DNA of 64,000 nt, from assembly GCA_963765075.1 (NCBI GenBank), contig CAVXVA010000003.1, positions 186,001-250,000 of the forward strand, in the 5' to 3' direction. The DNA is from JAENVU01 sp963765075. GTDB taxonomy: Bacteria > Actinomycetota > Acidimicrobiia > IMCC26256 > JAENVU01. Positions 1 through 7,949 of this stretch are shown in pieces. Positions within the stretch are counted from its first letter, which is position 1. Every line of letters begins with the position of its first letter. The notes under the pieces are model-generated. The model did no database searches. It saw nothing but the letters and a program-made list of their open reading frames with translations, and was not told the DNA's origin. The position numbers were made by a program, and so were the translations under genes.

Positions 1-314
1 AACCGACCGACACGGATGGCAACGGAGTGGGCGAGGTGTGGGTGATGCATCGCGGCCGCACCCGAGCCCGCGAACGTGTGGTCGAACTCACCCCTGATCG
101 TCGGGTCGCCTACACCTTGCTCAGTGGGCTGCCGTTGGCCGACTACCGCGCGAGGTTCGACCTTGCGCCCAGCGGAACCGGCACCGACATCCACTGGCAC
201 TCGGAGTTCCGGGCCCGGCCGGGGACGGGTTGGATCTATCGATTCGCGCTGCGCCGTTTCATGCAGCGCGGCCTGAACCAGCTCGGCGCTCTCGCCCCCG
301 CTCACCAGGGCTGA
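1..314 (+). CDS. SRPBCC-family protein, C-terminal part (truncated by window edge)
   Basis: The frame is open from the left edge of the window to the stop at 312-314, so only the last ~104 residues are visible. The pattern of a conserved strand followed by a C-terminal amphipathic helix (V-V-E-L-T-P, then Y-T-L-L-S-G-L-P, then W-H-S-E-F, then F-M-Q-R-G-L-N) resembles the second half of the polyketide cyclase/dehydrase (START-like, SRPBCC) fold, which binds hydrophobic ligands. No catalytic residue can be assigned. The stop codon overlaps the ATG of the next gene by one base, so this gene is probably co-transcribed with the TetR regulator, which may control it. Confidence 0.6.
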   Translation, partial: PTDTDGNGVGEVWVMHRGRTRARERVVELTPDRRVAYTLLSGLPLADYRARFDLAPSGTGTDIHWHSEFRARPGTGWIYRFALRRFMQRGLNQLGALAPAHQG

Positions 315-916
315 TGGCACGACCCACGACCGACACTCGGGAGCGGCTTCTGGCCGCGGCGGTCGACGTCGCCGCCGAGCACGGCATTTCGCAGATGAGT
401 CTGCGCCAACTCGCCGACCACCTGGGCACCAGTCATCGCATGTTGGTCTTCCACTTCGGCTCGAAGGACGCGCTCCTCCTCGAGATCGTTCGCGCCGTCG
501 AACACCAGCAGCGCGACTTCCTCGCGCCCTCGACCCGCACCCCAACCGCGGTGGGCGCGCCCCGGCTCGACGAGCTGTGGGATCGCCTGCGGGATCCGGA
601 GATGTGGCCCTACGAGCGGCTGTTCTTCGAGCTGTACGGGCAGGCGCTCTGCGGCGCAGAACCAGCTGCCCGCCTCCTCGACGGCGACGTCACCGCGTGG
701 GTTGACACCACCGCGGAACTCCTCGTCGATCTCGGCGTGGACCAGCCGACCGCCCGGACCGATGCCCGACTCGCACTGGCCGTGTGCCGAGGGCTCCTGC
801 TCGACCTCCTTGCTACCGAGGATCAAGCCGGCGTCGACGCCGCCATGCGTCGCTTCGGGTCCTTCATGACCAAAGCCCACCCGGGCCTCACACCCGCCGG
901 CCCTGGAAGTCGTTGA
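314..916 (+). CDS. TetR/AcrR-family transcriptional regulator
   Basis: The product is 200 aa. The N-terminal ~50 residues form a TetR helix-turn-helix: T-R-E-R-L-L-A-A-A-V, then G-I-S-Q-M-S-L-R-Q-L-A, then the recognition helix ending H-F-G-S-K-D-A-L-L, the family's Y/F-x-F-x-S/N-K-x-x-L signature. The remaining ~150 residues are helical and would bind ligand and dimerise. The ATG at 314 is chosen because it overlaps the preceding stop and places the HTH at the expected distance from the N-terminus; an upstream in-frame start at 230 would lie inside the previous gene. The last 29 bases overlap the convergent dioxygenase gene. The inducer is unknown. Confidence 0.9.
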   Translation: MARPTTDTRERLLAAAVDVAAEHGISQMSLRQLADHLGTSHRMLVFHFGSKDALLLEIVRAVEHQQRDFLAPSTRTPTAVGAPRLDELWDRLRDPEMWPYERLFFELYGQALCGAEPAARLLDGDVTAWVDTTAELLVDLGVDQPTARTDARLALAVCRGLLLDLLATEDQAGVDAAMRRFGSFMTKAHPGLTPAGPGSR

Positions 917-1661
917 TCAGCGACACCTGCACTCGGTCGCCATCGCTTGCCGCCGCCGCGAACTCGGCGAGCTTCTGCTCGTAGTAGGCCGCGCGGAGAT
1001 CTCCTTCCCGCCGCGCGTTGTACGTGGGATAGAGCGCCCGGCGATCCCGTTCGGATCGATTCGGCCCGCTCCGATGCGGCGTGCGGGAGTGGAACCACAA
1101 CGTGGTTCCGGCCGGGACCGGCACCGATTCCCATTGCAGCGACGCGACGACGTCGGCGCGGATGCACCCTTGGTCGTCCATCGGGAGCACGGTGCCGAAC
1201 GAACCCGAGACCACTTCGAGGCAACCGTTGTGGTCATCGGCATCGTCGATCGCCACCATGCACGACACGTGCGTGTCGATGAAGCGGTACGCGGGGGCAT
1301 CCTGGTGAGGGGCGTAGCCCGCGCCGCCCGCGGCCTTGTAGTTGATCTTCTCCTTGTACAGGACGGCGGGCTCGCCGAGCAGCGCGCCGGCGGTCTCCAA
1401 CATGGTGCCGTCGGCCAACAGCGCCCCCAAGCCGGCGTGATACGGAACGAAGTTCTCGGTGCGACACAGCCGTGGCCCCGCTTCGGTGGCCTCGCGGTAG
1501 TGGAGCCATTCTCCGTCGTCGGGCCACTCCATGACATCGTCCACCCACGCCTGGAGCTCGGCGGTGGCCCGAGCATCGAGCGTCCGGGTGATGACCCAGC
1601 CGTGGTCCCGGAAGAACGCCACGCCCGCGCGGCTGGTGGGTTCGAAGATGGGTTGACTCAT
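888..1661 (-). CDS. phytanoyl-CoA dioxygenase (PhyH)-family Fe(II)/2-oxoglutarate oxygenase
   Basis: The product is 257 aa, a normal length for the family. The metal-binding facial triad is visible as H-Q-D in A-P-H-Q-D-A-P (about residues 118-120) and a distal H in R-T-P-H-R-S-G-P (about 197), followed by the R-x-S-type arginine region that holds 2-oxoglutarate. Family members hydroxylate small molecules, often lipids or secondary metabolites, using O2 and 2-oxoglutarate; the substrate here cannot be read from the sequence. The gene stands alone, convergent with the TetR gene (29-bp overlap) and divergent from the membrane protein at 1723, with a 61-bp intergenic region for both promoters. 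Confidence 0.88.
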   Translation of the reverse strand: MSQPIFEPTSRAGVAFFRDHGWVITRTLDARATAELQAWVDDVMEWPDDGEWLHYREATEAGPRLCRTENFVPYHAGLGALLADGTMLETAGALLGEPAVLYKEKINYKAAGGAGYAPHQDAPAYRFIDTHVSCMVAIDDADDHNGCLEVVSGSFGTVLPMDDQGCIRADVVASLQWESVPVPAGTTLWFHSRTPHRSGPNRSERDRRALYPTYNARREGDLRAAYYEQKLAEFAAAASDGDRVQVSLINDFQGRRV

Positions 1662-1722
1662 GCCCGCAAACTAGGAGACCCGCTGCGACCGCGTCCTACA
1701 GTGCGCTCCAGGGAGGCGACAC

Positions 1723-3312
1723 GTGGAGCACGAGTTCAGCGAGGGTGAGCGGACGCCGCTGGCCCCATCGGTCGCCGCGCTGGCACTCCCGACCATGGTC
1801 GTCCTCGGCGTGGCGTTCGTCCTGTACGGGACACCCGTTCCCCGTCTGTCCGAAGAGCTGTACCTGCCACTCGTCCGCCACGTCGGCGCTCCTGCGTTCC
1901 TCCGACCCGACTGGACAATGCAAGGTCCCTTCTCCGAACACTGGGTGTTCAACCACCTGTTCGGACCGGTCGCGGCCCACGTCTCGCTGCAGTGGTTCGG
2001 ATGGGTCGGACGAATCGCGACCTCGGTGGTCATGGCCTTCCTCCTCCTGCGAATCGCGGGCCGCATCGGCGTCCGACCCTGGGCCGGCGCGACGGCGATC
2101 AGTCTCTGGTTGATCGCCAACCAGAGCCTGATCGGCTCGGAATGGATGTTCGGCACCTTCGAAGCCAAGACCCTCGCGTACTGCTGGTTGTTGGCAGCCA
2201 TCGCCGCCGCCCTCGACGATCGTGTCGAGTGGGCCATGGCCGGGCTCGGCGCGACCGTCGCGTTCCATCCGGCGGTCGGACTCTGGGCCGGGGGCGCGGG
2301 CGCGATCGCGCTAGTGGCGAACCCCGCCACGCGTCGCCGGGCGCTGGCGTGGAGTTGGCTGGCCGTCGTGATCGGCGCACCGGGCGTGATCGGCGCGTGG
2401 TCGACCCTGTCGAACACCAGCGCGCGACTCCAAGAGTTCGTCGTCCTCAAGGGGCTCCCGCACCATGCCGACCCCTTCTTCGGCGGCGCGCAGCTCGCCA
2501 CCGCCCAGGTCGTGCTGCGCACCGGCACGCTGTTCGTGATGTTCGCCGCCAACGTCTGGTGGTACCGCCGTTCGCGTCGCACCGATGCCGAGCGCTTCCT
2601 CATCACCTTCCAGATCGTGACCATGGTTCCGGTGGCCGTGGCGTTCGGCGCGCGTGGTGTGGGGGCATGGGGATTCCTCATGCTGTTCCCCCTCCGGGTG
2701 GGGCCCCTCTTCGTACCCCTCTGCTTCTTCTTCCAGCTGATGGTGGCGGCAACCCGGCTGCGGGACCGGGACCGGATCCGGGCGCTCACCCACCGCCGAG
2801 CCCGGGGGCGGCGCCGATCGACCCTGCTCGTCGGTGCCGGGATCGCCATCGCCCTCGTCGTCACCTCTCCGTTGATCGCCGCGCCCCGAATGGTGGTTCG
2901 GAACTTCAAGGCCTGGACCGAGGCCGACCCCGAAGCCGAAGCCTTCGCGTGGATGCGAACCCACCTGTCGCCCTCCACTCGCTGCGTCGTACCCGTCGAT
3001 CGCCAAGATGCCTTCCTCCGCGCCGAACGACCGATCGTCGCCAATTGGCAAGCCATCCGCTACGACGCTCTGGGGGAATGGAAGCGTCGGATCGACGCAC
3101 TCGTCGGTGGTGAACAGGTCTTCGACGCGTACAACGGCAAGATCGAAGACCTTCGGCGCGCCTACAACCAGCTCGACGCAACCCAGATCGCCGCCATTGC
3201 GACGCGCTACGGCGCGACCTGCGTCGTGGCGACGAGCGCCTACCCATTCCCCGTCGAGCGACGGTTCGGGACGGTACGCATCTATCGAATCGACGGCGCA
3301 GCGTCTCCCTAG
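1723..3312 (+). CDS. polytopic membrane protein with C-terminal DUF6798-like region
   Basis: The product is 529 aa. About ten hydrophobic segments occupy residues ~15-400, with short cytoplasmic Arg-rich loops, as in GT-C-type glycosyltransferases and related surface-polysaccharide membrane proteins. A soluble C-terminal domain follows (residues ~400-529), with F-A-W-M-R-T-H, then V-P-V-D-R-Q-D, then N-W-Q-A-I-R-Y, resembling the DUF6798 pattern. The GTG start is supported by a GGGAGG ribosome-binding site at 1711-1716. The hisH-like gene starts 12 bases after the stop, suggesting one operon. No catalytic Asp/Glu of GT-C enzymes can be assigned with certainty, so the biochemical role is unknown. 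Confidence 0.6.
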   Translation: MEHEFSEGERTPLAPSVAALALPTMVVLGVAFVLYGTPVPRLSEELYLPLVRHVGAPAFLRPDWTMQGPFSEHWVFNHLFGPVAAHVSLQWFGWVGRIATSVVMAFLLLRIAGRIGVRPWAGATAISLWLIANQSLIGSEWMFGTFEAKTLAYCWLLAAIAAALDDRVEWAMAGLGATVAFHPAVGLWAGGAGAIALVANPATRRRALAWSWLAVVIGAPGVIGAWSTLSNTSARLQEFVVLKGLPHHADPFFGGAQLATAQVVLRTGTLFVMFAANVWWYRRSRRTDAERFLITFQIVTMVPVAVAFGARGVGAWGFLMLFPLRVGPLFVPLCFFFQLMVAATRLRDRDRIRALTHRRARGRRRSTLLVGAGIAIALVVTSPLIAAPRMVVRNFKAWTEADPEAEAFAWMRTHLSPSTRCVVPVDRQDAFLRAERPIVANWQAIRYDALGEWKRRIDALVGGEQVFDAYNGKIEDLRRAYNQLDATQIAAIATRYGATCVVATSAYPFPVERRFGTVRIYRIDGAASP

Positions 3313-3324
3313 ACTCACCCGTCC

Positions 3325-3939
3325 ATGATCGGAGTCGTCGATTACCGCGCGGGAAACGCGCCGAGCGTCATGTTCGCATTGACCCGGCTCGGGATTTCCG
3401 CCCGGCTCGTGGCCACACCGGACGAGACCGCCGCAGTGGATCGGATCATCCTCCCGGGGGTCGGTGCCGCCGAGGCGACGATGACCTCGCTGGCCGAGTC
3501 CGACCTGATCGAGACCCTCACCCACAAGGTGATCGATGATCGGACGCCATTCCTCGGCATCTGTATCGGCCTCCAGGTGATCTTCGACCACAGCGACGAA
3601 GGCGACGTTGCCGGCCTTGGTTGGGTGCCCGGCCGGGTCCGCCGCTTCCCGGCCACCGACCGGGTTCCTCAGATCGGTTGGAACGCCGTCGAGTTCCACT
3701 CGGCGCATCCACTCGTTGCGGGACTCCCCGATCCGGCCTACTGCTATTTCGTGAACAGCTACTACGCGACGCCCACCGCCGACGCCGACGTCCTCGGCAC
3801 CACCGAGTACAGCGTCCCGTTTTGTTCGATGGTGGCCGCGGGGAATGTCGCCGCGACCCAGTTTCACGCCGAGAAGAGTGGCGAGGTCGGGCTCGCGATC
3901 CTGGCGAACTTCGCGACCTGGGACGGTGTCGCATGTTGA
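3325..3939 (+). CDS. hisH: HisH-like glutamine amidotransferase (possible HisH paralogue)
   Basis: The product is 204 aa, a class I glutamine amidotransferase. The nucleophile sits in G-I-C-I-G-L-Q (Cys ~77; usual HisH reads GICLGMQ) and the catalytic His-x-Glu in Q-F-H-A-E-K-S-G near residues 179-181 (usual FHPEKSG). The N-terminal V-V-D-Y-R-A-G-N also matches HisH. The enzyme would hydrolyse glutamine and channel ammonia to the HisF-like partner encoded immediately downstream (7-base overlap). No other histidine gene is present in the window and the upstream gene is a membrane protein. With the altered partner, this makes a role like WbuY/PtmG (ammonia supply for glycan amidation) a real alternative to histidine synthesis. 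Confidence 0.8.
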   Translation: MIGVVDYRAGNAPSVMFALTRLGISARLVATPDETAAVDRIILPGVGAAEATMTSLAESDLIETLTHKVIDDRTPFLGICIGLQVIFDHSDEGDVAGLGWVPGRVRRFPATDRVPQIGWNAVEFHSAHPLVAGLPDPAYCYFVNSYYATPTADADVLGTTEYSVPFCSMVAAGNVAATQFHAEKSGEVGLAILANFATWDGVAC

Positions 3940-4733
3940 CCAAACGACTGATCGCGTGCTTCGACGTCGTCGACGGCCGCGTCACCAAGGCCCAGAACTT
4001 CCAGGACAACATCGATGTCGCCCCGGCCGCGGAACTCGCTCAGCAGTTGTACGCGGACCAGATCGACGAGATCGTCTTCTACGACATCATGGCGAGCGCC
4101 CAGCAACGCGCGATCGATCTCGACACCGTGACCGCCGTGGCCGAGCACGTCTTCGTCCCCTTTACAGTGGGCGGCGGCATCCGCCACCTCGACGACATGT
4201 ACACCGTGCTCAAAGGTGGCGCCGAGAAGATCAGCATCGACTCGATGGCCGTCCGGAATCCCGACATCATTCGGGCCGGCGCCGAGGCCTTCGGCAACCA
4301 GTGCATCGTGCTCTCCACCCAGGTGAAACGGGTTGGTCGGCGGGAGGATCTTCCAAGCGGATACGAGGTGTTCATCGACGGTGCCCGCACTGCGACCGGA
4401 ATCGACGCCGTCGAATGGGTGAAGCGAGGCGTCGACCTCGGTGCCGGTGAGATCGTCGTGAACTCGATCGACGGCGACGGTACCGCGGCCGGGTACGACC
4501 TCGAGATCACCCGGGCCGTCGCCGACGCGGTCACGGTTCCGGTCATCGCGTCGGGCGGGGCCGGCTCCGTGGATCACATCGCCGCGGGCCTCACCGAGGG
4601 TGGGGCGAGTGCGGCCATTATCAGCTCGATCCTCTACTCGCCGCGCCTCGATCGGAACATCGGGGTCGAAGAACTCAAGCGCGGTCTGATCGAGCGCGGC
4701 GTTCACATGCGACCCTGGGTCTCCCCGAACTGA
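3933..4733 (+). CDS. hisF: HisF-like (beta-alpha)8 barrel protein lacking the second catalytic Asp
   Basis: The product is 266 aa. It aligns along its length with the cyclase subunit of imidazole glycerol phosphate synthase: phosphate-binding V-G-G-G-I-R, A-S-G-G-A-G and C-terminal barrel strands are present, and the first catalytic Asp (residue 11, in A-C-F-D-V) is kept. At the strand carrying the second catalytic Asp (Asp130 in Thermotoga HisF, in A-I-D-A-K-R) this protein reads S-T-Q-V-K-R; the codon is CAG. The usual D-R-D-G-T loop is D-G-D-G-T. Such substitutions occur in HisF-like WbuZ/PtmF proteins that only relay ammonia. The start overlaps hisH by 7 bases, so the pair is translationally coupled. 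True HisF activity is doubtful. Confidence 0.75.
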   Translation: MLTKRLIACFDVVDGRVTKAQNFQDNIDVAPAAELAQQLYADQIDEIVFYDIMASAQQRAIDLDTVTAVAEHVFVPFTVGGGIRHLDDMYTVLKGGAEKISIDSMAVRNPDIIRAGAEAFGNQCIVLSTQVKRVGRREDLPSGYEVFIDGARTATGIDAVEWVKRGVDLGAGEIVVNSIDGDGTAAGYDLEITRAVADAVTVPVIASGGAGSVDHIAAGLTEGGASAAIISSILYSPRLDRNIGVEELKRGLIERGVHMRPWVSPN

Positions 4734-4752
4734 TCACACCGAGGTCGGCAGC

Positions 4753-5121
4753 TCAGCTCACTTCGGCCGTTTCTGCCGCGCCCCACTCCACGCGCGCCGC
4801 GTCGGACCACAGACGTTCCAGGTCGTAGAACTCCCGAGTCTCGGTCAGGAAGACGTGAACGACGATCTCGCCGTAGTCCATCAGCACCCACGCCGAATCC
4901 GCGAGACCTTCGGTGCTGCGCGGCGAGAGGTCGGCCTCGATCTTGAGCGCCAACTCGACCTCGTCGACGATGGCTCGCACCTGGCGGGTGTTCGTGCCGG
5001 ACGCCAACACGAAGGCTTCGGTGATGCCGATGATGTCTCCGACGTCGAGCACCACCACATCGGTGGCGATCTTGTCTGCAGCAGCCCGAGCCGCCACGAT
5101 GGCTTGTTCGATCGCGTTCAG
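4753..5121 (-). CDS. rsfS: ribosomal silencing factor RsfS, with CTG start codon
   Basis: The product is 122 aa, the usual RsfS (Iojap/YbeB) length. The family core V-V-V-L-D-V-G-D-I and F-V-L-A-S-G-T-N, then W-V-L-M-D-Y-G-E-I-V-V-H-V-F, is intact. RsfS binds ribosomal protein uL14 on the 50S subunit and blocks joining to 30S when nutrients are short. Neither ATG, GTG nor TTG lies at the expected start. A CTG at 5121-5119 is preceded at 6-base spacing by a perfect AGGAGG and overlaps the upstream stop as CTGA, so translation is coupled to the LytR-like gene. Convergent with the hisF-like gene, 19 bp apart. Confidence 0.9.
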   Translation of the reverse strand: MNAIEQAIVAARAAADKIATDVVVLDVGDIIGITEAFVLASGTNTRQVRAIVDEVELALKIEADLSPRSTEGLADSAWVLMDYGEIVVHVFLTETREFYDLERLWSDAARVEWGAAETAEVS

Positions 5122-6686
5122 TTCCCACCTCCTGGGTTTCCGTATTGCGGGCAGTCGGATCCGACCAACACGGTGACGTCCGCGATCCCGATGTCTTTGG
5201 ATTCCTTCCGCAGAGATCCGCAGCCCATCTCGTCCACCATACGTTGCGCGGCCGCTCGCCACGTGTCCTGGTAGTAGATGATCTGGGTCGTCGGCACCCC
5301 GAACTGGGGGTAGTTCCCCGTGAGCGTGACTTGCCCACCGGCAGGAACGACCTTGTCGGCGACGGCCTGAGCAACCCCGAGGGCACCCGTCCCATTGAGG
5401 ATTTCGACTCGGGGACGCTTGCCCGCCTCACCGAGTCGGGCGCTCGGAAACGCGCTCTCGACGTAGTCGGTCAGCTCCGGCTCCCGGACCGTGAAGCGTT
5501 CGCCGCCGCCGGTGGCGATCGACTCGACACCGAGGGTGTCGATCCGGTGCTCGGGCGCTCGACCCGCGTCGACCAGCGCCCGAAGATCGGCCTGCTCCGA
5601 TTGCGTCCGCCGGGCGATCACCGGATCCTGCAGCCGGGTCAGCCAATCGCCGAAGACGGCCGAGGCCGAGACCAAGCGATCGAGTTCGTCGACGGCCTGC
5701 GGTCCGGTCAACAGTTCCGTGGCTTGGGCCGCCGACACCTCCTGGACCCCCTGAGGGAACGACGCGTCGCGGTCCACGAGATCAACGGGATCGGCCAGGT
5801 TCACCGTCAGCGGCTCCGCCGGCCCCAGCATCGCGGTCAGCGCGGCATCGTCGACCACCACGGTCTTGGCGATGTCGACCCCGACCACGTTCTCGACACT
5901 GTTGGCGAGGCGCGCCCCACCGTCGTCGGCCGGAACTTGTGCGAGCGTGGCGACACCGAGCGAGGGAACGTCCAACTGGGTTGCGGACGGGATGAGCAAG
6001 ACCGAACCGCGGTCGCCGTCCCGGCCGATGAGCGCGATCAGGTCGTTGCCGAACAGCACACTGTGATGCACCAGCAGCATCGTGTCGGCGTCGGAGATTC
6101 CCGAGGGTTCCGAAGTTGGTGGCGCCGCGGTCTCGGGATCGTCGGTGCTGCGCACCACGATGCCGACCACCACCGCGAGCACCAAGACGCCGGCGATGAT
6201 GGGCATCGTCCGGGTCCAGAAGACCTTGCGCTCCACCGGGTCCTTCGGCGGTCGCGTGCGCGTCGGCGTGGGCGTCCGAGACCGGCCACCGCGCTGGCGT
6301 CGGGCAGCAGGCGACCCAGCGGGCTCGACCACCGGCACCGGCGCTGCGTAAGGCTCGACCACCGGCTTGGCGACCGGCTCGACTTTCGGAACGACCGCGG
6401 ACGCCGCGGCGACTGCGGGCGTGGGCGGCCGACGGGGCGCCGTCGTTGCTTTCCGTGACTTCCGGTCCCGCGAACGCTTCTGCTGCCGCCGCTCGCGCCG
6501 CGACTGACCGGCCACGCCTTCGGCGTCGACCGCGAAAGCGGCCGCGGCCGTTGGTTCCGGTGCAGGGGTCTCGCGAGTGCGGCGGGCATTCCGACGGGCT
6601 CGACGGCGGGCCGACCGAGATTGCTGAGCGCGTCGTTCTGCCCGCGAACGCGCAGCGTCGGCACCGTCGGCGGCAGGATCGGTCAT
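5118..6686 (-). CDS. LytR/CpsA/Psr-like membrane protein with LytR_C domain, degenerate LCP core
   Basis: The product is 522 aa. A long basic, Pro/Ala-rich cytoplasmic tail (residues 1-~160) precedes one membrane helix (I-I-A-G-V-L-V-L-A-V-V-V-G-I-V-V, ~165-182). An extracytoplasmic LCP-like domain follows (~195-370), then a LytR_C domain (~425-515, starting V-E-I-L-N-G-T). LCP enzymes attach teichoic acid or arabinogalactan to peptidoglycan. Here the conserved S-I-P-R-D arginine is replaced (L-I-P-S-A-T) and the R-S-D-T motif is absent, so catalysis is unlikely. It is flanked by nadD (ATGA overlap) and rsfS (CTGA overlap), the standard actinobacterial order. Confidence 0.72.
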   Translation of the reverse strand: MTDPAADGADAARSRAERRAQQSRSARRRARRNARRTRETPAPEPTAAAAFAVDAEGVAGQSRRERRQQKRSRDRKSRKATTAPRRPPTPAVAAASAVVPKVEPVAKPVVEPYAAPVPVVEPAGSPAARRQRGGRSRTPTPTRTRPPKDPVERKVFWTRTMPIIAGVLVLAVVVGIVVRSTDDPETAAPPTSEPSGISDADTMLLVHHSVLFGNDLIALIGRDGDRGSVLLIPSATQLDVPSLGVATLAQVPADDGGARLANSVENVVGVDIAKTVVVDDAALTAMLGPAEPLTVNLADPVDLVDRDASFPQGVQEVSAAQATELLTGPQAVDELDRLVSASAVFGDWLTRLQDPVIARRTQSEQADLRALVDAGRAPEHRIDTLGVESIATGGGERFTVREPELTDYVESAFPSARLGEAGKRPRVEILNGTGALGVAQAVADKVVPAGGQVTLTGNYPQFGVPTTQIIYYQDTWRAAAQRMVDEMGCGSLRKESKDIGIADVTVLVGSDCPQYGNPGGGN

Positions 6687-7258
6687 CGAGGCGAAGTGTA
6701 AAGGTCGTGGTCGCGAATGAACCGCACGACCGCCGGCGCCACCAACCCGTCGATTGGCCGTTCGGAACGAAGGCGTTCACGAATGTCCGACGACGACACG
6801 TCGAGCCGAGGGATGGGCACATGTACCATCGACCATCCCGGGCCCGGTGCCTCGGCATGTTCCCCGTCCCGCTCGACCGCCGCGAGCGTCGCGGCCAAAC
6901 GAGTCTCCTCGAGGCCGCGCCAGGTGGGCAGGTTGGCGATGGCATCGGCGCCGAGCACCAGGAAGAGGTCGCGCCCCTCCCCCGACAACGCGGCGAGCGT
7001 GTCAGCCGTCACCGACGCGCCCTCACGGTCGATCTCGACTCTCGAGACGCACACACCGTCGATCCCCTCGATCGCCAGTTGACACATCCGCGCTCGATCT
7101 TCCTTCGATGCTTCGACCCGGCCGCGCTTCTGCCAGGGGTCTCCGGCCGGAACCAGCAGAACCTCGTCGAGACCGAGGACATTCCGCACTTCCGCGGCCA
7201 CCACGACGTGCGCAACATGAATCGGGTCGAACGTCCCGCCGTAGACACCGATGCGCAT
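6683..7258 (-). CDS. nadD: nicotinate-nucleotide adenylyltransferase
   Basis: The product is 191 aa. It adenylylates nicotinate mononucleotide to deamido-NAD, the second-last step of NAD synthesis. The nucleotidyltransferase signature G-G-T-F-D-P-I-H-V-A-H starts at residue 6 and the C-terminal I/V-S-S-S-D-I-R motif is present (~153-158). The ATG at 7258 is chosen because it places the GGTFDP motif right after the first strand; an upstream start at 7306 would add a non-conserved Arg-rich extension. The stop overlaps the start of the LytR-like gene (ATGA), so the two are co-translated. Confidence 0.95.
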   Translation of the reverse strand: MRIGVYGGTFDPIHVAHVVVAAEVRNVLGLDEVLLVPAGDPWQKRGRVEASKEDRARMCQLAIEGIDGVCVSRVEIDREGASVTADTLAALSGEGRDLFLVLGADAIANLPTWRGLEETRLAATLAAVERDGEHAEAPGPGWSMVHVPIPRLDVSSSDIRERLRSERPIDGLVAPAVVRFIRDHDLYTSPR

Positions 7259-7331
7259 CACGGCAGAGTTTACGAAGCGTTCGCATCGCCGAGGTCGCGC
7301 CAACACCGTCGCGCTCTAGGGTCACGGGCGC

Positions 7332-7949
7332 ATGGGCTCCTGTCACGCACTCATACGCGTCCGCGTTCCCGATCGCCCGGGCGCGCTCGGCTTGGTGGCG
7401 TCCCGAATCGGCGCCCTCAAAAGCGACATCATCGGCATTTCGGTCCTGGATCGAGCGGATGGGTCCGCGTTGGACGAACTCGCGGTCGTCATCCCCGATG
7501 CGGACCTGATTCCGGCTCTGGCTCACGAGATCGAAGAGGTCGACGGGGCCACGGTCGAATCGATCGAGATCGTCGAAGGCGTTCCGGAGCCCCGATGTGA
7601 CACCCTGGACCGCGCGGTCACCCTGAGCCGCGCTCGATCGCTCGTTGAACTCGCCGAGTCCCTGACCCAGCAGGTCCACGTGCTCCTCCACGCGGAATGG
7701 TGCGTGACGGAAGGGTCCGAGATCGCCGTCGAGGTCGGTACACCCGCCGGCCTCCCGCACGCAACGCTGCTCGTACCCGCTTTGGGATGGACCGTTTCCA
7801 TCGGTCGCAGCATCGCACTCACCGCGACGGAACTCCGGTTGGTGACCGGGTACTGCGAACTCGTCGACCAACTCGGTCAACACCTGCACTCGGGGGCGAG
7901 CAGCACCGACCCGAAGCGTGGCGGCGCTACGCCTCGATCACCGCGGTGA
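7332..7949 (+). CDS. ACT-domain protein
   Basis: The product is 205 aa. Residues ~5-75 form an ACT domain (I-R-V-R-V-P-D-R-P-G-A-L-G-L-V, then I-I-G-I-S-V-L-D), the fold that binds amino acids in metabolic regulators. The rest (~85-195) resembles no family I recognise. It is transcribed alone, divergent from nadD (73 bp apart), and its last 23 bases overlap the 3' end of the VWA gene on the other strand. A sensory role is inferred from the ACT fold only. Confidence 0.8.
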   Translation: MGSCHALIRVRVPDRPGALGLVASRIGALKSDIIGISVLDRADGSALDELAVVIPDADLIPALAHEIEEVDGATVESIEIVEGVPEPRCDTLDRAVTLSRARSLVELAESLTQQVHVLLHAEWCVTEGSEIAVEVGTPAGLPHATLLVPALGWTVSIGRSIALTATELRLVTGYCELVDQLGQHLHSGASSTDPKRGGATPRSPR

